DNA of 24,141 nt, taken from assembly GCA_022701365.1 (NCBI GenBank), contig JAKUHH010000189.1, positions 1 to 24,141 of the forward strand, given 5' to 3'. The stretch comes from Mycocentrospora acerina (lineage: Eukaryota; Ascomycota; Dothideomycetes; Pleosporales). The notes under the pieces were generated by a model, which was given only the letters and a program-made list of their open reading frames with translations, made no database searches and was not told the origin of the DNA. Each line of letters begins with the position of its first letter. Position 1 is the first letter of the stretch. Below, one piece after another: positions 9,362 through 19,422 of the stretch. Position numbers and translations under genes: made by a program.

Positions 9362-9849
9362 TGTTAAGATCCTGTTCTGTATTTAATTTCAGTGGTCAAT
9401 AACCTTCTGATACCAGTACTAAAGTAGAATAGGTTTAAGGTTAGTTTTTAGGGATAGAGTAGGTTTAGGGAAACATAGTTAGTTAAATGCACGTGTTAAT
9501 AATAAATTGTAGTTAACAGTAAGAAGCAATAAGTAGATTAATTAACAAGGTTAAATATATTACTATAAGGGTTGTGTTCCTACTTACTATATATCTAATA
9601 GGGGAATTCTATAAGTCCCCTGCAAATTATAGTTATTAGTTAAGCTAGCTTACAATATATAAAGTTAAGCTCCTAGCTTATAATGCTAGAAGTTAAGCTT
9701 ACTTATTATGCATCCTAGCTTACTCTGCTAAGAATTAAGCTAGTTACGTAACTGCTCCTTACTAAATAGCTTAGCCTGTACAATCCTTTAGTTAAGGGAT
9801 TTGTACCTTTCTGGTTCTAGCCTAGGGGTCGTAGAACCTGATCGTAACA
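9362..9849 (-). repeat. B-type gypsy LTR (3' side of a minus-strand element)
   Basis: 488 bp, plus-strand reading TGTTAAGATCCTG ... GATCGTAACA. It is nearly collinear with 11466-11952 and, reversed, with 13-407. Its first ~230 bp also match the A-type LTRs of the gypsy at 13140-19815. Right of it lies a purine-rich tract on the minus strand (AAGAAACAGGTAAT, 9850-9863), like the polypurine tract of the A element, followed by gypsy integrase/chromodomain sequence, so it should be a 3' LTR. Curiously ATTAC occurs immediately on both sides (9357-9361, 9850-9854), which would otherwise suggest a solo LTR. Confidence 0.85.
9778..9806. repeat. imperfect hairpin near the LTR end
   Basis: GTACAATCCTT is followed after a few bases by AAGGGATTTGTAC, nearly its reverse complement. 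The same structure is kept at 11881-11909 in the second B-type LTR despite RIP changes around it. Role unknown; a transcript-end hairpin is one guess. Confidence 0.45.
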
Positions 9850-10156
9850 ATTACCTGTTTCTTAATAGCTCCGCTTTTATGTGGCTCCTTGACTGTTAGT
9901 GTGTTTCTAAGTAGGTTAGAAAGGTTGCTATTGCACTATTAAACACTGCATATAAAACCCTATAGGAAGGTTTTAGTAAAGGTATGCTTAGCTTGTCTTT
10001 TATAGTTGAGTTTAGGTAACCTTGTGCTATTTTAGAGCATTCTATGCTAGAGTAGGTTAAAGTAATACTCTATTACTTATTAGTATCCCCTGTCTACTTT
10101 AGCGGCCGGCCTAAGCTCCTTATTAGTTCTTTTATTTTCCTTTTTTGCCTTAGTTA

Positions 10157-10640
10157 TATATTTTCCCTATTCCAGTACTGTTGCAATGCGTTGCTAGAGA
10201 TGTTAAGGCCTAGTTTCTAGGAGTTCTTGTCTTTAGGGTATCTAGCCTATTTAACTAGATATTCCTATTTATCTTAAGTGTTCTTTCTTCTTTGAACAAC
10301 AGATTCTACTTTGTAGATATCATTACTAAATTCTTGTAGTGTATCTACGTTCTGCTGTTTTAGGTGTAGTATTAAGCCTATAGGCTTCTATAGCTCTAGT
10401 AGTAATGCATAGAATACTAGGTGTACGCTTTTTAACCTAGGGATGTCTACTTTAAACGCTGTTGACCTAATCCAGGCTATAATACGTCCAGGACTAATAT
10501 ATTTCTAGTTAAGTTTCTTTTTTAGTCTTGTAGATCTTATATACTTATTAAAGATTATTACCTAGTCTCTAACCTTAAATATTATACGCAGTCTCTTTTT
10601 ATTAGCGTACATTTTCTAATATATGTTAGCTGCTTTAATT
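10157..10640 (-). pseudogene. Ty3/gypsy integrase C-terminus and chromodomain remnant
   Basis: Read on the minus strand, 10340-10640 gives YANKKRLRIIFKVRDQV, KKLNQKYISPGRIIAQI and VDIPRLKSVHLVFYALLLE. This is the chromovirus integrase tail (usual form ...KVGDxVxL...LGPFxI...HPVFHVSLL). It runs on into 10160-10325, IYKVESVVQRRKN followed by a YLVK-ARYPKDKNS-like stretch, a chromodomain (usual form YEVExIVDxR...YLVKWKGYxxxExTWE). The aromatic Trp positions read as stops, as expected from TGG to TAG. The remainder of pol is missing, because the segment is cut at 10680 by another LTR. Product: the part of integrase that guides insertion to chromatin; dead here. Confidence 0.8.
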
Positions 10641-10680
10641 TGTCTTTAGCGCTATTGTTAAATACCAATAACTTTAGTAG

Positions 10681-10968
10681 TGTAACGACGCAGGTAATAA
10701 GAGAGTGTTCCGAATGGGGTCTGAATGTCCACTACGAGGCATATAGGAGTGCTGGGACTAGAGGGGATACTAAAGATACCATTCTCTACACCTATAGGTC
10801 TTGTACAAAAGGATACAGAAAAACTACTCTACAAGGCTATGTAGCTAACCCCCCCTTATATACCTCTGCCTTAGGTAACCTTAACTAGGTGGGTGCGTAA
10901 CAGATAGCTTCCGGACAGGTGCCAGTTGATTCAGGGGTAGGTCAGGATGTGACGTGATGAACGTTACA
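10681..10968 (-). repeat. 288-bp LTR with 7-bp inverted ends, not RIP-mutated
   Basis: The ends are TGTAACG (10681) and CGTTACA (10968). On the minus strand a TATATAAG promoter-like box lies about 110 bp in. It stands out as an island containing TCA, TGA and CG among RIP-mutated neighbours, so it is younger or was never duplicated enough to be targeted. Gypsy integrase lies on the left and Copia integrase on the right, both minus strand. The flanking 5-mers (AGTAG and GGTAT) do not match, so it is not a clean solo insertion. It may be the 3' LTR of the internally deleted Copia to its right. Confidence 0.65.
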
Positions 10969-11465
10969 GGTATCCTTCTAGGTATCTAATCTAGCCTTTT
11001 AGATCTAAGTGTTAAAGGCGTAATTTGCCTCTATATATGTTATCTGTTATAGGAAATGCTTTGCATCTATATGCCTTTAGGTGTGATAGGTTTGGCTTAC
11101 GCAATAAGGTTATAATTCTATTGCTAAATACTACTTGTATAAAGAAGACCTTGTATAGTGTCTTCTAGTAGTTAAAGTAGTTTAGCGTTTAATTATATAG
11201 GTATACTATAGCTTAAATTATTTTAGGCTAATAATTCTTATAATAGGTTAGCATCTAATCTTATCGCTTGCGCTTTTTCCTTGTTTACACCCTCTAAGCG
11301 TGAAGAACTACTATTTTAAGCTTGTGTATTAGGTGTAAAAGGCTTAATTATTGCTCTTTAGGTAGCTGACTAACGTTAAACTTCTGGTTTACGTATTTTG
11401 ATTTTGTTCTCTAACTTAATAGTCTTAACAGTAATGTTATAGTAATTCTTTAGGAAGAAGAAGAA
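10969..11465 (-). pseudogene. Copia integrase fragment, RIP-degraded
   Basis: The minus strand reads, from 11440 downward, a series of blocks typical of the end of the Ty1/copia integrase core and its downstream region: a YTP-x-QN-like and SSRLEGV-x-TR stretch, YYKNYQPKIIQAIVYLYN-TLNYFNY-KTLYKVFF, LRKPNLSHLKAYRCKAFPITD and LDLKG-IRYLEGY. Stops are TAA/TAG at expected Gln and Trp positions. The frame stops abruptly at the LTR at 10968, so RT and RNase H are deleted. The right edge abuts a gypsy LTR. Confidence 0.75.
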
Positions 11466-11952
11466 TGTTAAGATCCTGTTCTGTACTTAATCTTAGTAGT
11501 TAAAGACCTTCTAATACTATTTTATAGATAAACAGGTTTAAGGATAGTTCTTAGAGATAAAGTAAGTTTAAAGAAACAAAGTTAGAATAATACATGTATT
11601 AATAATATACTATAATTTAAGGTAAGAAGTAATAAGTAGATTATTTAATAAGGTTAAACACATTACTATAAGAGTAGTGTTCCTACTGTTTATACACATA
11701 ATAAGGGAATCCTATAAGTGCTCTGCAAATTATAATTATTAGATAAGTTAGCTTATAATATATAAAGTTAAGCTCCTAGCTTATAATATTAGAAGTTAAG
11801 CTAACTTATTATGTTTCTTAGCTTACTCTGCTAAGAGTTAAGCTAGTTATGTAACTGCTCCTTACTAAAGGGCTCAGCCCGTACAATCCTTTAGACAAGG
11901 GATTTGTACCTTTCTGGTTCTAGCCTAGGGGTCATAGAACCTGATTGTAACA
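11466..11952 (-). repeat. B-type gypsy LTR inside the pogo element
   Basis: 487 bp, collinear with 9362-9849, ends TGTTAAGATCC ... GATTGTAACA. Its right edge cuts the pogo transposase reading frame exactly (LGNNK continues from 11953). The flanking 5-mers, AAGAA on the left and CTTGG on the right, do not match each other, nor does CTTGG match the 5-mer left of 9362. Recombination between B-type LTRs at different sites would explain this. Confidence 0.85.
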
Positions 11953-12247
11953 CTTGGTAATAACAAGTAGGTAACAGTAATTACTGTAATTAATGCTGCT
12001 AGCCAGTTAGTCTTTCTGTTCCTTATCTTTGCTAGCTAGTATTACCTATCTGCCTAGTACAAGAAGGCAGAGATCCTACACAACTATGTAATTACAGTTA
12101 GTAATAACAGCTAGATAAATAATAAGCTAGGAATTAAGTAGTTAAAGCACTTTAACGCTTGTATAAAGAGTTATATTATTAGCATAAATTACCTGCTTAT
12201 TCTTAACAGCTATAAGAGCTACGACTTAGTTAAGTTTTAAGAGCTTT
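11953..12247 (+). pseudogene. pogo/Fot1-type DDE transposase, segment 1
   Basis: One continuous plus-strand frame (with TAA/TAG at expected Trp/Gln codons) reads GNNK-VTVITVINAAS-LVFLFLIFAS, Y-KKAEILHNYVITVSNNS-INNKLGIK-LKHFNACIKS and YLLILNSYKSYDLVKF-EL. It matches the core of Tigger/pogo/Fot1 transposases, whose usual forms are GNREWVTVI, GWTNDEIGLxWLKHF and RLLILDGHxSH. In the usual motif the catalytic Asp is in LILD; here it reads LILN, a G-to-A change. The N-terminal DNA-binding half is missing, cut by the LTR to the left. The family cuts and pastes DNA elements at TA sites. The gene continues at 12650 and 19821 after two insertions. Confidence 0.85.
12235..12247. repeat. 13-bp target-site duplication, left copy
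   Basis: TTTTAAGAGCTTT, identical to 12637-12649. In the pogo frame both copies encode the same F-Q(stop)-E-L residues, showing that the duplication was created by the insertion between them. Confidence 0.85.
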
Positions 12248-12636
12248 TTTTTTTTTTTTTTCTTCATTTATATTGCATTAATCTTTCTACCTAGCTAGAC
12301 TAAATACAATAATGCCTATGCAGACGTTAGTCTATAAGGCGCTGTTTTTCCTCCTAGGCTAAGCTCTCTTATTCTAGAGCCCTAGAAGCCTAGTAAAACA
12401 GTAGTAGTGCTCTCACTACGCGGCTTGCTAACAATAGGTTATTTCTACAGCAGGTCTATTTCGTTGTAGTAGGCCTTTAGGTCAAGGCTCCTGCAGCAGG
12501 CAGCTATCTAGGCTGTTGCTATTTATTGTTTTTGTGTGTTGTAGAGGCCTATTGCTAGGCCCCTGTTGCACGTTATTTGCAGGCTATTGCTAGCCCCCTG
12601 TTGCGCGTTGCAGAGGCCTGTTGCTAGGCCCCTGTT
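12248..12636 (-). mobile_element. short poly-A retroposon (SINE-like), minus strand
   Basis: 389 bp inserted into the pogo frame. On the minus strand it begins with tandem 34-35-bp repeats, runs through about 270 bp of non-coding sequence and ends in an A-tail (the T run at 12248-12261). It is bounded by 13-bp direct repeats. Poly-A plus a long target duplication is the signature of target-primed reverse transcription by a LINE. No open frame is convincing. I looked for pol III A and B boxes and found no clear match, so a tRNA origin is not shown. Removing it and one repeat restores KF-EL-YKENNIYTLCM in the transposase. Confidence 0.75.
12538..12633. repeat. tandem repeat, 34-35-bp unit, about 2.8 copies
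   Basis: Units at 12538-12564 (partial, 27 bp), 12565-12599 (35 bp) and 12600-12633 (34 bp) share GTTGC...GCAGAGGCCTRTTGCTAGGCCCCT-like sequence. They form the 5' head of the minus-strand retroposon. The units are GC-richer than the surroundings. Confidence 0.8.
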
Positions 12637-12649
12637 TTTTAAGAGCTTT
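12637..12649. repeat. 13-bp target-site duplication, right copy
   Basis: Identical to 12235-12247; marks the 5' junction of the minus-strand retroposon. Confidence 0.85.
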
Positions 12650-13139
12650 ATAAGGAGAATAACATCTATACACTCTGTATGCTACCTTACTTATCTTACC
12701 TACTGCAGCTACTTAATGTTAGCTGCTTCTTACTGTAAAAGCATGTGTATAGCTATAAGGTCAAAAGCCTAATCTACTACTATATTAACTATGTTATAAA
12801 GCTTAAGTTCTTGCTCGCCTTTAGAGCTGCGTTTAATTAATTGTTTATATTAGCAAATATCTGCTTAGCCTTTTAAGGCTTAGGCCTTGTTCCTCTTTAG
12901 CTAGACACTGTTCTGTTAAAGCTTAATATGCAGCTCTATATACCTACTCCTCTAGCTACTCTTACAGAGGCTCTTTAAGAGGCGTATACGCTAAGAAATA
13001 TTTAAAAGCTTAAGGATTAATTAATATTAATACATAAGAATATTTAGCAGCATAAAAGTTTATTACTAGCCTTAATTATTAAGACAATTAATTAGCTAAA
13101 GAATAGGGCTAAAGTAATAATGCTCTCTGCTAAGCTAAT
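12650..13139 (+). pseudogene. pogo/Fot1-type DDE transposase, segment 2
   Basis: The frame resumes after the retroposon: YKENNIYTLCMLPYLSYLLQLLNVSCFLL-KHVYSYKVKSLI. This matches the family's MPPHSSHLLQPLDVxCFxPLKRxY motif, with P, H and D positions altered by C-to-T changes. YYINYVIKLKFLLAFRAAFN, GLGLVPL-LDTVLLKLN and TPLATLTEAL follow. Near the end comes AKVIMLSAKLI, where the gypsy element interrupts it. All stops seen are TAA or TAG. Confidence 0.85.
13135..13139. repeat. target-site duplication of the gypsy element, left copy
   Basis: CTAAT immediately left of the LTR. The right copy, at 19816-19820, is TTAAT, differing by one C-to-T change of the kind found throughout. Confidence 0.7.
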
Positions 13140-13148
13140 TGTTAAGAT

Positions 13149-13153
13149 CCTGT
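13149..13153. repeat. target-site duplication of the nested Copia LTR, left copy
   Basis: CCTGT, repeated at 13420-13424. Removing 13154-13424 restores the gypsy LTR sequence TGTTAAGATCCTGTTCTGTA seen in other copies. Confidence 0.9.
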
Positions 13154-13419
13154 TGTTAAGAACCTTCTTACTTCACATAATAAAGCAAGTAGAGTCTCAG
13201 TATAGTATACACGTATAATAGTAGTATTAAAATAGACGAATCGCTACCTTTTCTCGTAACGATTCTGGAGTAGCCTATATAACAGTCTCTTGGTGATCCG
13301 GATGGTAACGGATACCAAGAGAGGGGTATAAGGTTCCCATAGTGCTCCGGTACGGACCACAGTGGTACTGATACTTAGGAGTAACCTCCGTTGGACCCAA
13401 TCGGGGTACAATCCTGACA
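13154..13419 (+). mobile_element. solo Copia-type LTR nested in the gypsy LTR
   Basis: 266 bp, starts TGTTAAGAACC and ends CCTGACA, with perfect 5-bp duplications CCTGT on both sides. It contains a TATATAAC box at about 13277-13284 in plus orientation. It keeps CG, TGA and TCA and is far less AT-rich than its host, so it arrived after the main wave of mutation or escaped it. A complete element probably inserted and then lost its interior by LTR-LTR recombination. Assignment to Copia rests on the end sequence and size only. Confidence 0.85.
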
Positions 13420-13424
13420 CCTGT
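13420..13424. repeat. target-site duplication of the nested Copia LTR, right copy
   Basis: CCTGT, identical to 13149-13153. Confidence 0.9.
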
Positions 13425-13803
13425 TCTGTACTTGATCTTAGTGGTTGAAGACCTTCTGATACTAGTACTAATGTAGAACAGGTTTAAGGTTAGTTCTTAA
13501 GGATAGAGTAGGTTTAGAGAAACAAGGTTAGTTTAATGCACGTATTAATAATACACTGTAATTAAGGGTAAGAAGAAATAAGTAGATTAATTAATAAGGT
13601 TAAACACATCACTATAAGAGTAGTGTACGTACTAACTATATACTTAATTACAATGTAGTGCTTAGTACTAATTATAGTGCTAAGTGTACTAATTATAACT
13701 AATTACACTAAGCACTAAGCACATTACATAATCTAGGTTGCTTAGTAGGGCTAGAGTTTATTTAATTAGTTAAGGGTCTCCCTTGCCTAACCTGCTCTTA
13801 ACA

Positions 13804-13817
13804 CTATCCCTTTTCTT
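13804..13817 (-). other. polypurine tract of the gypsy element
   Basis: AAGAAAAGGGATAG on the minus strand, directly before the 3' LTR start TGTTAAGAGC. It primes plus-strand DNA synthesis in this class of element and fixes the element's orientation as minus. Confidence 0.75.
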
Positions 13818-15079
13818 GCCTAGCTTAGTCCCTTAAGCTTATTATATAACACGCGTAGTTCCTATGCATTTACTGCCTAGTTTTAACAATGTCTAAACAT
13901 TATAAAGAGTTAAGTACTGTTTACTATTAATGTCTCTATAAATTTTTTAGAATTACTAGTAAAATTATAGTCTAAAAGTGCGTAACTTGTATAAAATATA
14001 ATTAGATGTATAAAATTATATTTAGTCTTAGAATTATAGCAAGTGTTTCTAATATAAGTAATAGTCTAATATGTAAGTAACTTAATCTTAGTTTAAGCTG
14101 TTAGCAAATAAGAAAAAGAAGTTATAATAATAAATTAAGAAGCCTTAAGAGGCTTAAAATGTTGCAATGCAAGAGTAAGAGAAGGCGCTAGAAGATCTGC
14201 ACACTGCACATACTAGAGAAGAAAGATTGCAGATACAAATAGATTTAATAGATTATTATACTAAAGAGGTAATCTTAGTAGAGGAGCAGAGTATTAATAA
14301 ATAGGAAGAATAGGAGCGTGCAGAGATAGGTAATCTTATATCTTTTAAGGATCCCCTAAAAGGCCTAATTTTAAATTTATCTTTAGTTACTTAGAGTGCT
14401 ATTAAAGGTCTTCTAGATAACTTCTAAGAAGTTCCTGCGTTGTTTTCTAGAGGCAAAACCTAGTTCTTATGTCTTAGGATCTTCTAGTATTTCTAAAGTA
14501 ATAGTTAATAGTTTATAAAGTAAGTTTTTTATTCCTAGTTATCTTTGCTTAGTAAGTAACTTTTCTATCTAATTAGGAACTTAAGCCCTTGTTTAGTTTC
14601 TTAATAGTTAATAATTTTCTTAACTTTAAAACTGTTATTAATGTTTAGTTTAAAATAGAAGATTTTTTAAATTAGCATTTCTAACTTAGTAAGTTCTAAT
14701 AGAGAGATGTACAACACTAGGTAGATTTTAGTGTCTTTAAGAAGTTTAAGTCTATAGTTAACTAGTCCTCTTAGTTTAATAATAAAAAATAGTTTAACTT
14801 TAATGCAGTCTAGCTTCTTACTTAGTCTTCTTATTTAAAGAGTTTTTATAAGAAGATACACTCTATTTCTCTTCTTAAGCTAAAGTACTGTTTTTCTTTT
14901 TCTATTTGTGTAAGCAATAGCCTTTTACTATGCTGTTTTAATATTTTTCTTTATATTTTTATATACTTTCTTAGTTCTTCTACTATAATTAATGCTAATT
15001 CTATTTATAGACTAAGAAATATTTATATAAAGAGATTTAGGTGTTATCTGTAGTTTATAAAGTATAGCATTATACCTGT

Positions 15080-15560
15080 AGCTTCTAATAACTTATTATT
15101 ATAGGCTATTTGTGCTATTAGTAGTTATAATACCTAATTATTTTAATATAAATTACTGTATATCTCTAAGTAAGTTTCTATAGTTTAACTTATTATTTCT
15201 ATTTATCTATCTGTCTATAGCTAATAAACAGTAGACAGTTTTTTTTTATTCTTATTGCAGCTATAATGGTTGTCTAAAAGTTTAATATAAATAATATATC
15301 TCTATTACTAATAATTAATTCTTAGATGCTATAGTTCTTTACTATCTAATCTAGAATTATAGAACCTAACTATGTTATATTATAATTGTCTTAAAAAAGA
15401 ATTATTATAGTATATTTTATAAGTCTGTTAATAATAACTAGTATTGCATTATAAGTAATATTAGTAAGAGGGTCTTTAGGGTTTAGTAAGCTAGTAATAA
15501 AGTTTATAGTAATGTCTGTCTAAAGTGCCTTAGGTGCTTAGATTAGCTGCATTTCTCTAT
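15080..15560 (-). pseudogene. gypsy integrase core, RIP-degraded
   Basis: Minus-strand reading 15560 downward: TDITINFITSLLNPKDPLTNITYNAILVIINRLIKYT matches the start of the retroviral integrase core (usual form DFITGLPxS...YDSILVVVDRLTKxAHF). Further on, TDRQIEIIS-TIETYLEIYSNLYQNN-VLQLLIAQIAYNN matches GQTERxNQTLEQYLRxY...AQxAYN. Gly, Trp and Gln codons are changed or read as stops. No functional product. Confidence 0.8.
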
Positions 15561-16229
15561 ACTTAGTGTATATACTATGCTTATTTTATTAACAGTATAA
15601 GTATCTCTTAATATAAGCTGTAACTTTTTTTTTATATGCAAAAACTTATAGTTTTGTTTTATAAGTTCTATTATTTTAAGAATTTTAAGATATATATATT
15701 GTAAGTTATTATAATAATCTCTAATACCTTGTTTTTATAATTCCTCTTATACATATAGTAGAATATTTTCTTTATTCTTAATTTGTAATATATTGTTTAG
15801 CTGCTAAGATAGTCTAATTAATCTATCTCTATTAACTTGCAGTATTGCTAACTAAATAATTTCTTTTTCCTTTGCAATATTAGTTCTTTTACTTAAAGTG
15901 TTAGCTTATTTATTATCTTTTCTTACTGTTTATAGGACTTTAAGCTTATATTATTCTAATATTTTAAACTCTCTAAATTATTATTAATTAAGTACTTTTA
16001 TAGTTATAAAGTAGAGTAAGTTTTTATAGTTAGTGTAGATTATAAGCTCTAAAAAGCTTTTTTTATAGATTCTTTAATGCTGTAATATAATAATAATTGT
16101 TATAAGTTCTTTATTATGCACATTATATCTTTCTTCTAGTCTGCTAAATTTACAAGAATAGTATGCAATAAGATGCTACTTGCTATTTTGTTCTTAATAA
16201 GCGCAAGCTCCTAATATTACTTTAATGTA

Positions 16230-16900
16230 TTAGGTTTAATTTATTAAGGTTCTCTGCTGCAAAAGGCTACTATAGTTAGTAGCTTAAGATATAATTGCTT
16301 AAGTAATTAAAAGGTAGTTTCTTACTTATCTTTTTCCTAGAATGTTGTTTCTTTCTGTGTAAGCTTAGTAAGTAGTATTATATAGTATAAGTAGTCCTTT
16401 ATAAATCTTTAGTTAAAGTTGTAGAATCCTAAGAATGCCTGTATTTCTTTTACTGTTTTTTAGTTGTAGCTATTCTTTTACAGTTCTAATTTTTTCTTTG
16501 CTTATCTGTGCTTCTTCTATTCTTACTGTAAAGCTTAGTAATTCTGCTTCTTTTTTATAAAATTTACACTTCTCTAGTTTAAGCTATAGTTTAGCTTTTT
16601 CTAATTCTATAAGTACTTTTTTAGTATGCTTAATATATTTCTCTATGTTGTCTAAGTAAATAAGGATATTATCTAGGTAAGCAATAGCAAATATATCTAA
16701 GTACTCTTATAGTATGTTGTTTATTAGTGCTTAGTATGTTGCTAGTGTGTTAGTAAGACTAAAGGGCATAATAGTATATTTGTAGTGTCTGTAGCGTGTT
16801 CTAAAAGCAGTCTTTTATTCTTTACCTTTCTTTATTTATATTAAGTTGTACGCGATTCTTAAGTCTTAGGCTATAAAGAATTTTACTTAAGAAAATCTAT
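16230..16900 (-). pseudogene. gypsy reverse transcriptase and RNase H start, RIP-degraded
   Basis: The minus strand reads YLDNILIY at 16656-16679, the polymerase active-site motif (YLDDILIY), with the second catalytic Asp changed to Asn by G-to-A. After it come EKYIKHTKKVLIELEKAKLKLKLEKCKFYKKE and, nearer 16400, FLGFYNFNQRFIKDYLYYI and LLTKLTQKE, the connection region of gypsy RT. This is the clearest evidence for a Ty3/gypsy element and for its minus orientation. Confidence 0.88.
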
Positions 16901-18494
16901 CTTGTAACTCTAATTTATTTAGTAGAAGATTTCTATTCTTAATTATAATATTATTTAACCTGTAGTAGTTATTATATAGTTAAAAGGTTCTGTCCTTCTT
17001 AAGTACAAAGAGGATAAAGTAATATGCTAGTAATTCTAATTTTTTAAAAAATCTTTTCTTAAGATTCTTAGCTATATACTTGTAAAGTACTTTTAGCTCT
17101 TTTTCTAATAATCTATATATTAGCTTAAAAGTTAGTTACTTTTCTTTATAAAAGAAAATTTTATAATCTTAAGGTTAATGCTTAGCTATTGCAGCTGCGC
17201 CTAACTTTTTTTAAAAGAAGTAGTCTTACGCTTAATACTCTTTAGGGATAACAAGAGTTGTATATTCTTTTACTTTTTTATAAGTTTCTTTTAAAACTCT
17301 TAATTTATAACTTATAAAGCTATTAGTGACTACAGAGTTAACTTTTACTATCTGAAAGATATCTTTAGTTAAAGCAATATTATAAATTATATTCTTATTT
17401 ACTTTTATTTAATAATAAAGTGTATGCTTTAATACAGTTGTACAGGTACATTACTTAAAGTAAGACTCTTGCTTACTTATAATATTGTTAAGTTATACTT
17501 TTATTACTAAAGAAGTCTTAAAATAATATTATAAGTAGCTATTTTAAAGATATTAAAAGTAATCTGTTTCTAGTGTAACTAGATCTAAAGAGTAATGTTA
17601 TGTGTTTTGTGTATAATTTCTAACTCTTCTAGCATTAGTTGCCTATTTGCAACTACTATTAGGTAAGGTTGTTTTTTCTTAATAAGGAATAGTCTAGCTA
17701 TCTATACTGCCTTTAATAATATAAAGTTTATTTATGCTTTTAAATTAAGTAGTGCCTTTATATAGTATCTGTTAAGTCTCACTAATAGCTTAACTAATGT
17801 CTTAGAATTTGTTCTATTAAGTTGTCTAGTGTTATTCTAGGTGCGTAGCGTTTACCTAAAAAAGGCTAGTTGTAAAATCTATTAATGCGCTTTACTTCTG
17901 TATGTCTAACGTATTTAAGGTTTATAAAAGTAATCTATTAGTATTAGTTATAGACTCTGTTATCTATAAGTTTTATCTAAAAGATCTCTACTAGATTATT
18001 AGTTTTAAGAAAATGCATTTTATTATTTTTATCTTATATGTAGTTTTTACATTTATTATACTTATAGTTAAACTATTAGTACTTATATTTATTTCTGTGC
18101 TCTATAAACTATCCTAACTCTACTTTTTTATTATAGTAGTCTGCACAATAATTATAAAAATATACTATATATAATATAGCTGCGTAATTCTTATTTCTGT
18201 AATCTAAATAGTATCTTAGTTATTCTAAATAAGGAGTTTTTGTATTATTCTTCTTAAGCTTATTATTCTAACTATCTTATAGCGTATTTTCTTGCGTTCT
18301 AATAGTAAATGCTTAAGTATCTTTAGATAGACTTAGTGTTAATAGCTGTGCTAATGTGTATAAGGCTAATTAGAATTTTATGGTATTAATAACTACTTAT
18401 TTATTGTCTATATCCTTATTAAAGGCGTCTAATATGTCTAATAGTATAAACTTAATTATATTTACTTATCTTATAACTATATTTTTAGATCTAC

Positions 18495-18533
18495 AGTTTC
18501 TAGATATGTAGCCTAGCTTGCTACAGCTATAAT
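18495..18533 (-). pseudogene. gypsy gag zinc-knuckle remnant
   Basis: The minus strand reads YYSCSKLGYISRNC. This fits C-x2-C-x4-H-x4-C if the first Cys (TGT to TAT) and the His (CAC to TAC) are restored. It places gag upstream of RT on the minus strand. The rest of gag between here and 19422 is not readable. Confidence 0.65.
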
Positions 18534-19422
18534 AAGTTTGCGTAGACTTATTATAGTTATTGCTGCTATTCTTACTATCCTTTTATAGATTTCTTTTATA
18601 CTCTTAGCATTTATTAATGTTATTAAAGTGCATAGATTTAGGTCCTTAAAAGCTATAAATTCTGTTACTCTTTCTTTAATATCTTAGTTATTATCTATAG
18701 TTAAACTGCTAAGTAGTGTTAGTAGCATATAGTAGTTATTGTCTATAATTATTATTAGTAGACCTATATCTAGGTTAAAGTTAAGTATCTTATTATAGTT
18801 CTATAGATAGCTTATAGAGAGTGTTATTAATACTAATTAATACTTTAACTAGCTTACTTAGGCTGTTAAGTGTATAACTACTTCTTTTAAGTTCTACTTT
18901 AACTATAAGCTTAAGCCCTTAGCAGAATATAGTTATAAGTGCTTTATTGTCTTAGTCTGTAAGTACTGTGTACTACTAAAAAGGTTATAGCATATTTAGT
19001 AGCAGAGTAGGTTTACATAGGCATTTAGATAGATCTACTAGTAGTAGTTGCTTTATTAGTAAGTCTAAACACCTTATAAGCGTGTTTTTTAAATTTGCTA
19101 AAGTCTTTTATCTAAAGCTCTACTTTATTAGATGTGTTACTATTTATATAATTAATTATAAAGAGTTTAATTTATTAAAAGGCTTATCCTCTTATATAAG
19201 TTAAAGCTAGTAATACATATTTATCTTCTAAGATACATTCTCTCTAGAAGTTAAAGAAGAGATCTAACTAGAGAAGCTATTTATCTAGTTTCTTTCTATC
19301 TTTATAATAAAAGTTAGAGTTAGTAACTTTATTGCTTCTATAGTAGCTAACAGAGGGTTCCTAAGTACTACTAAGAGTAGCACTGTTTCTAAAGGTATTA
19401 CTTATCTTAAAAGTGTTTAAAA

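Larger units (their letters stand above)
13140..13803 (-). repeat. A-type gypsy LTR (3' LTR of the element), interrupted
   Basis: Matches 19423-19815 end to end except for the Copia LTR and one CCTGT copy (13154-13424). The first ~230 bp match the B-type LTRs; the last ~160 bp do not. The distal half (about 13660-13803) carries C-to-T and G-to-A changes relative to its partner; the proximal half carries fewer. Confidence 0.9.

Noticed and set aside
10640..10888. Plus-strand 82-codon frame
   Set aside because: It lies inside the 288-bp LTR and the end of a gypsy integrase remnant. No domain, and the LTR ends explain the sequence.
12538..12633. CRISPR-like array
   Set aside because: The units are adjacent with no spacers, only about three copies exist, and the organism is a fungus.
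12566..12772. Plus-strand 68-codon frame with hydrophobic runs
   Set aside because: It spans the tandem repeats of the retroposon and the pogo transposase in a wrong frame.
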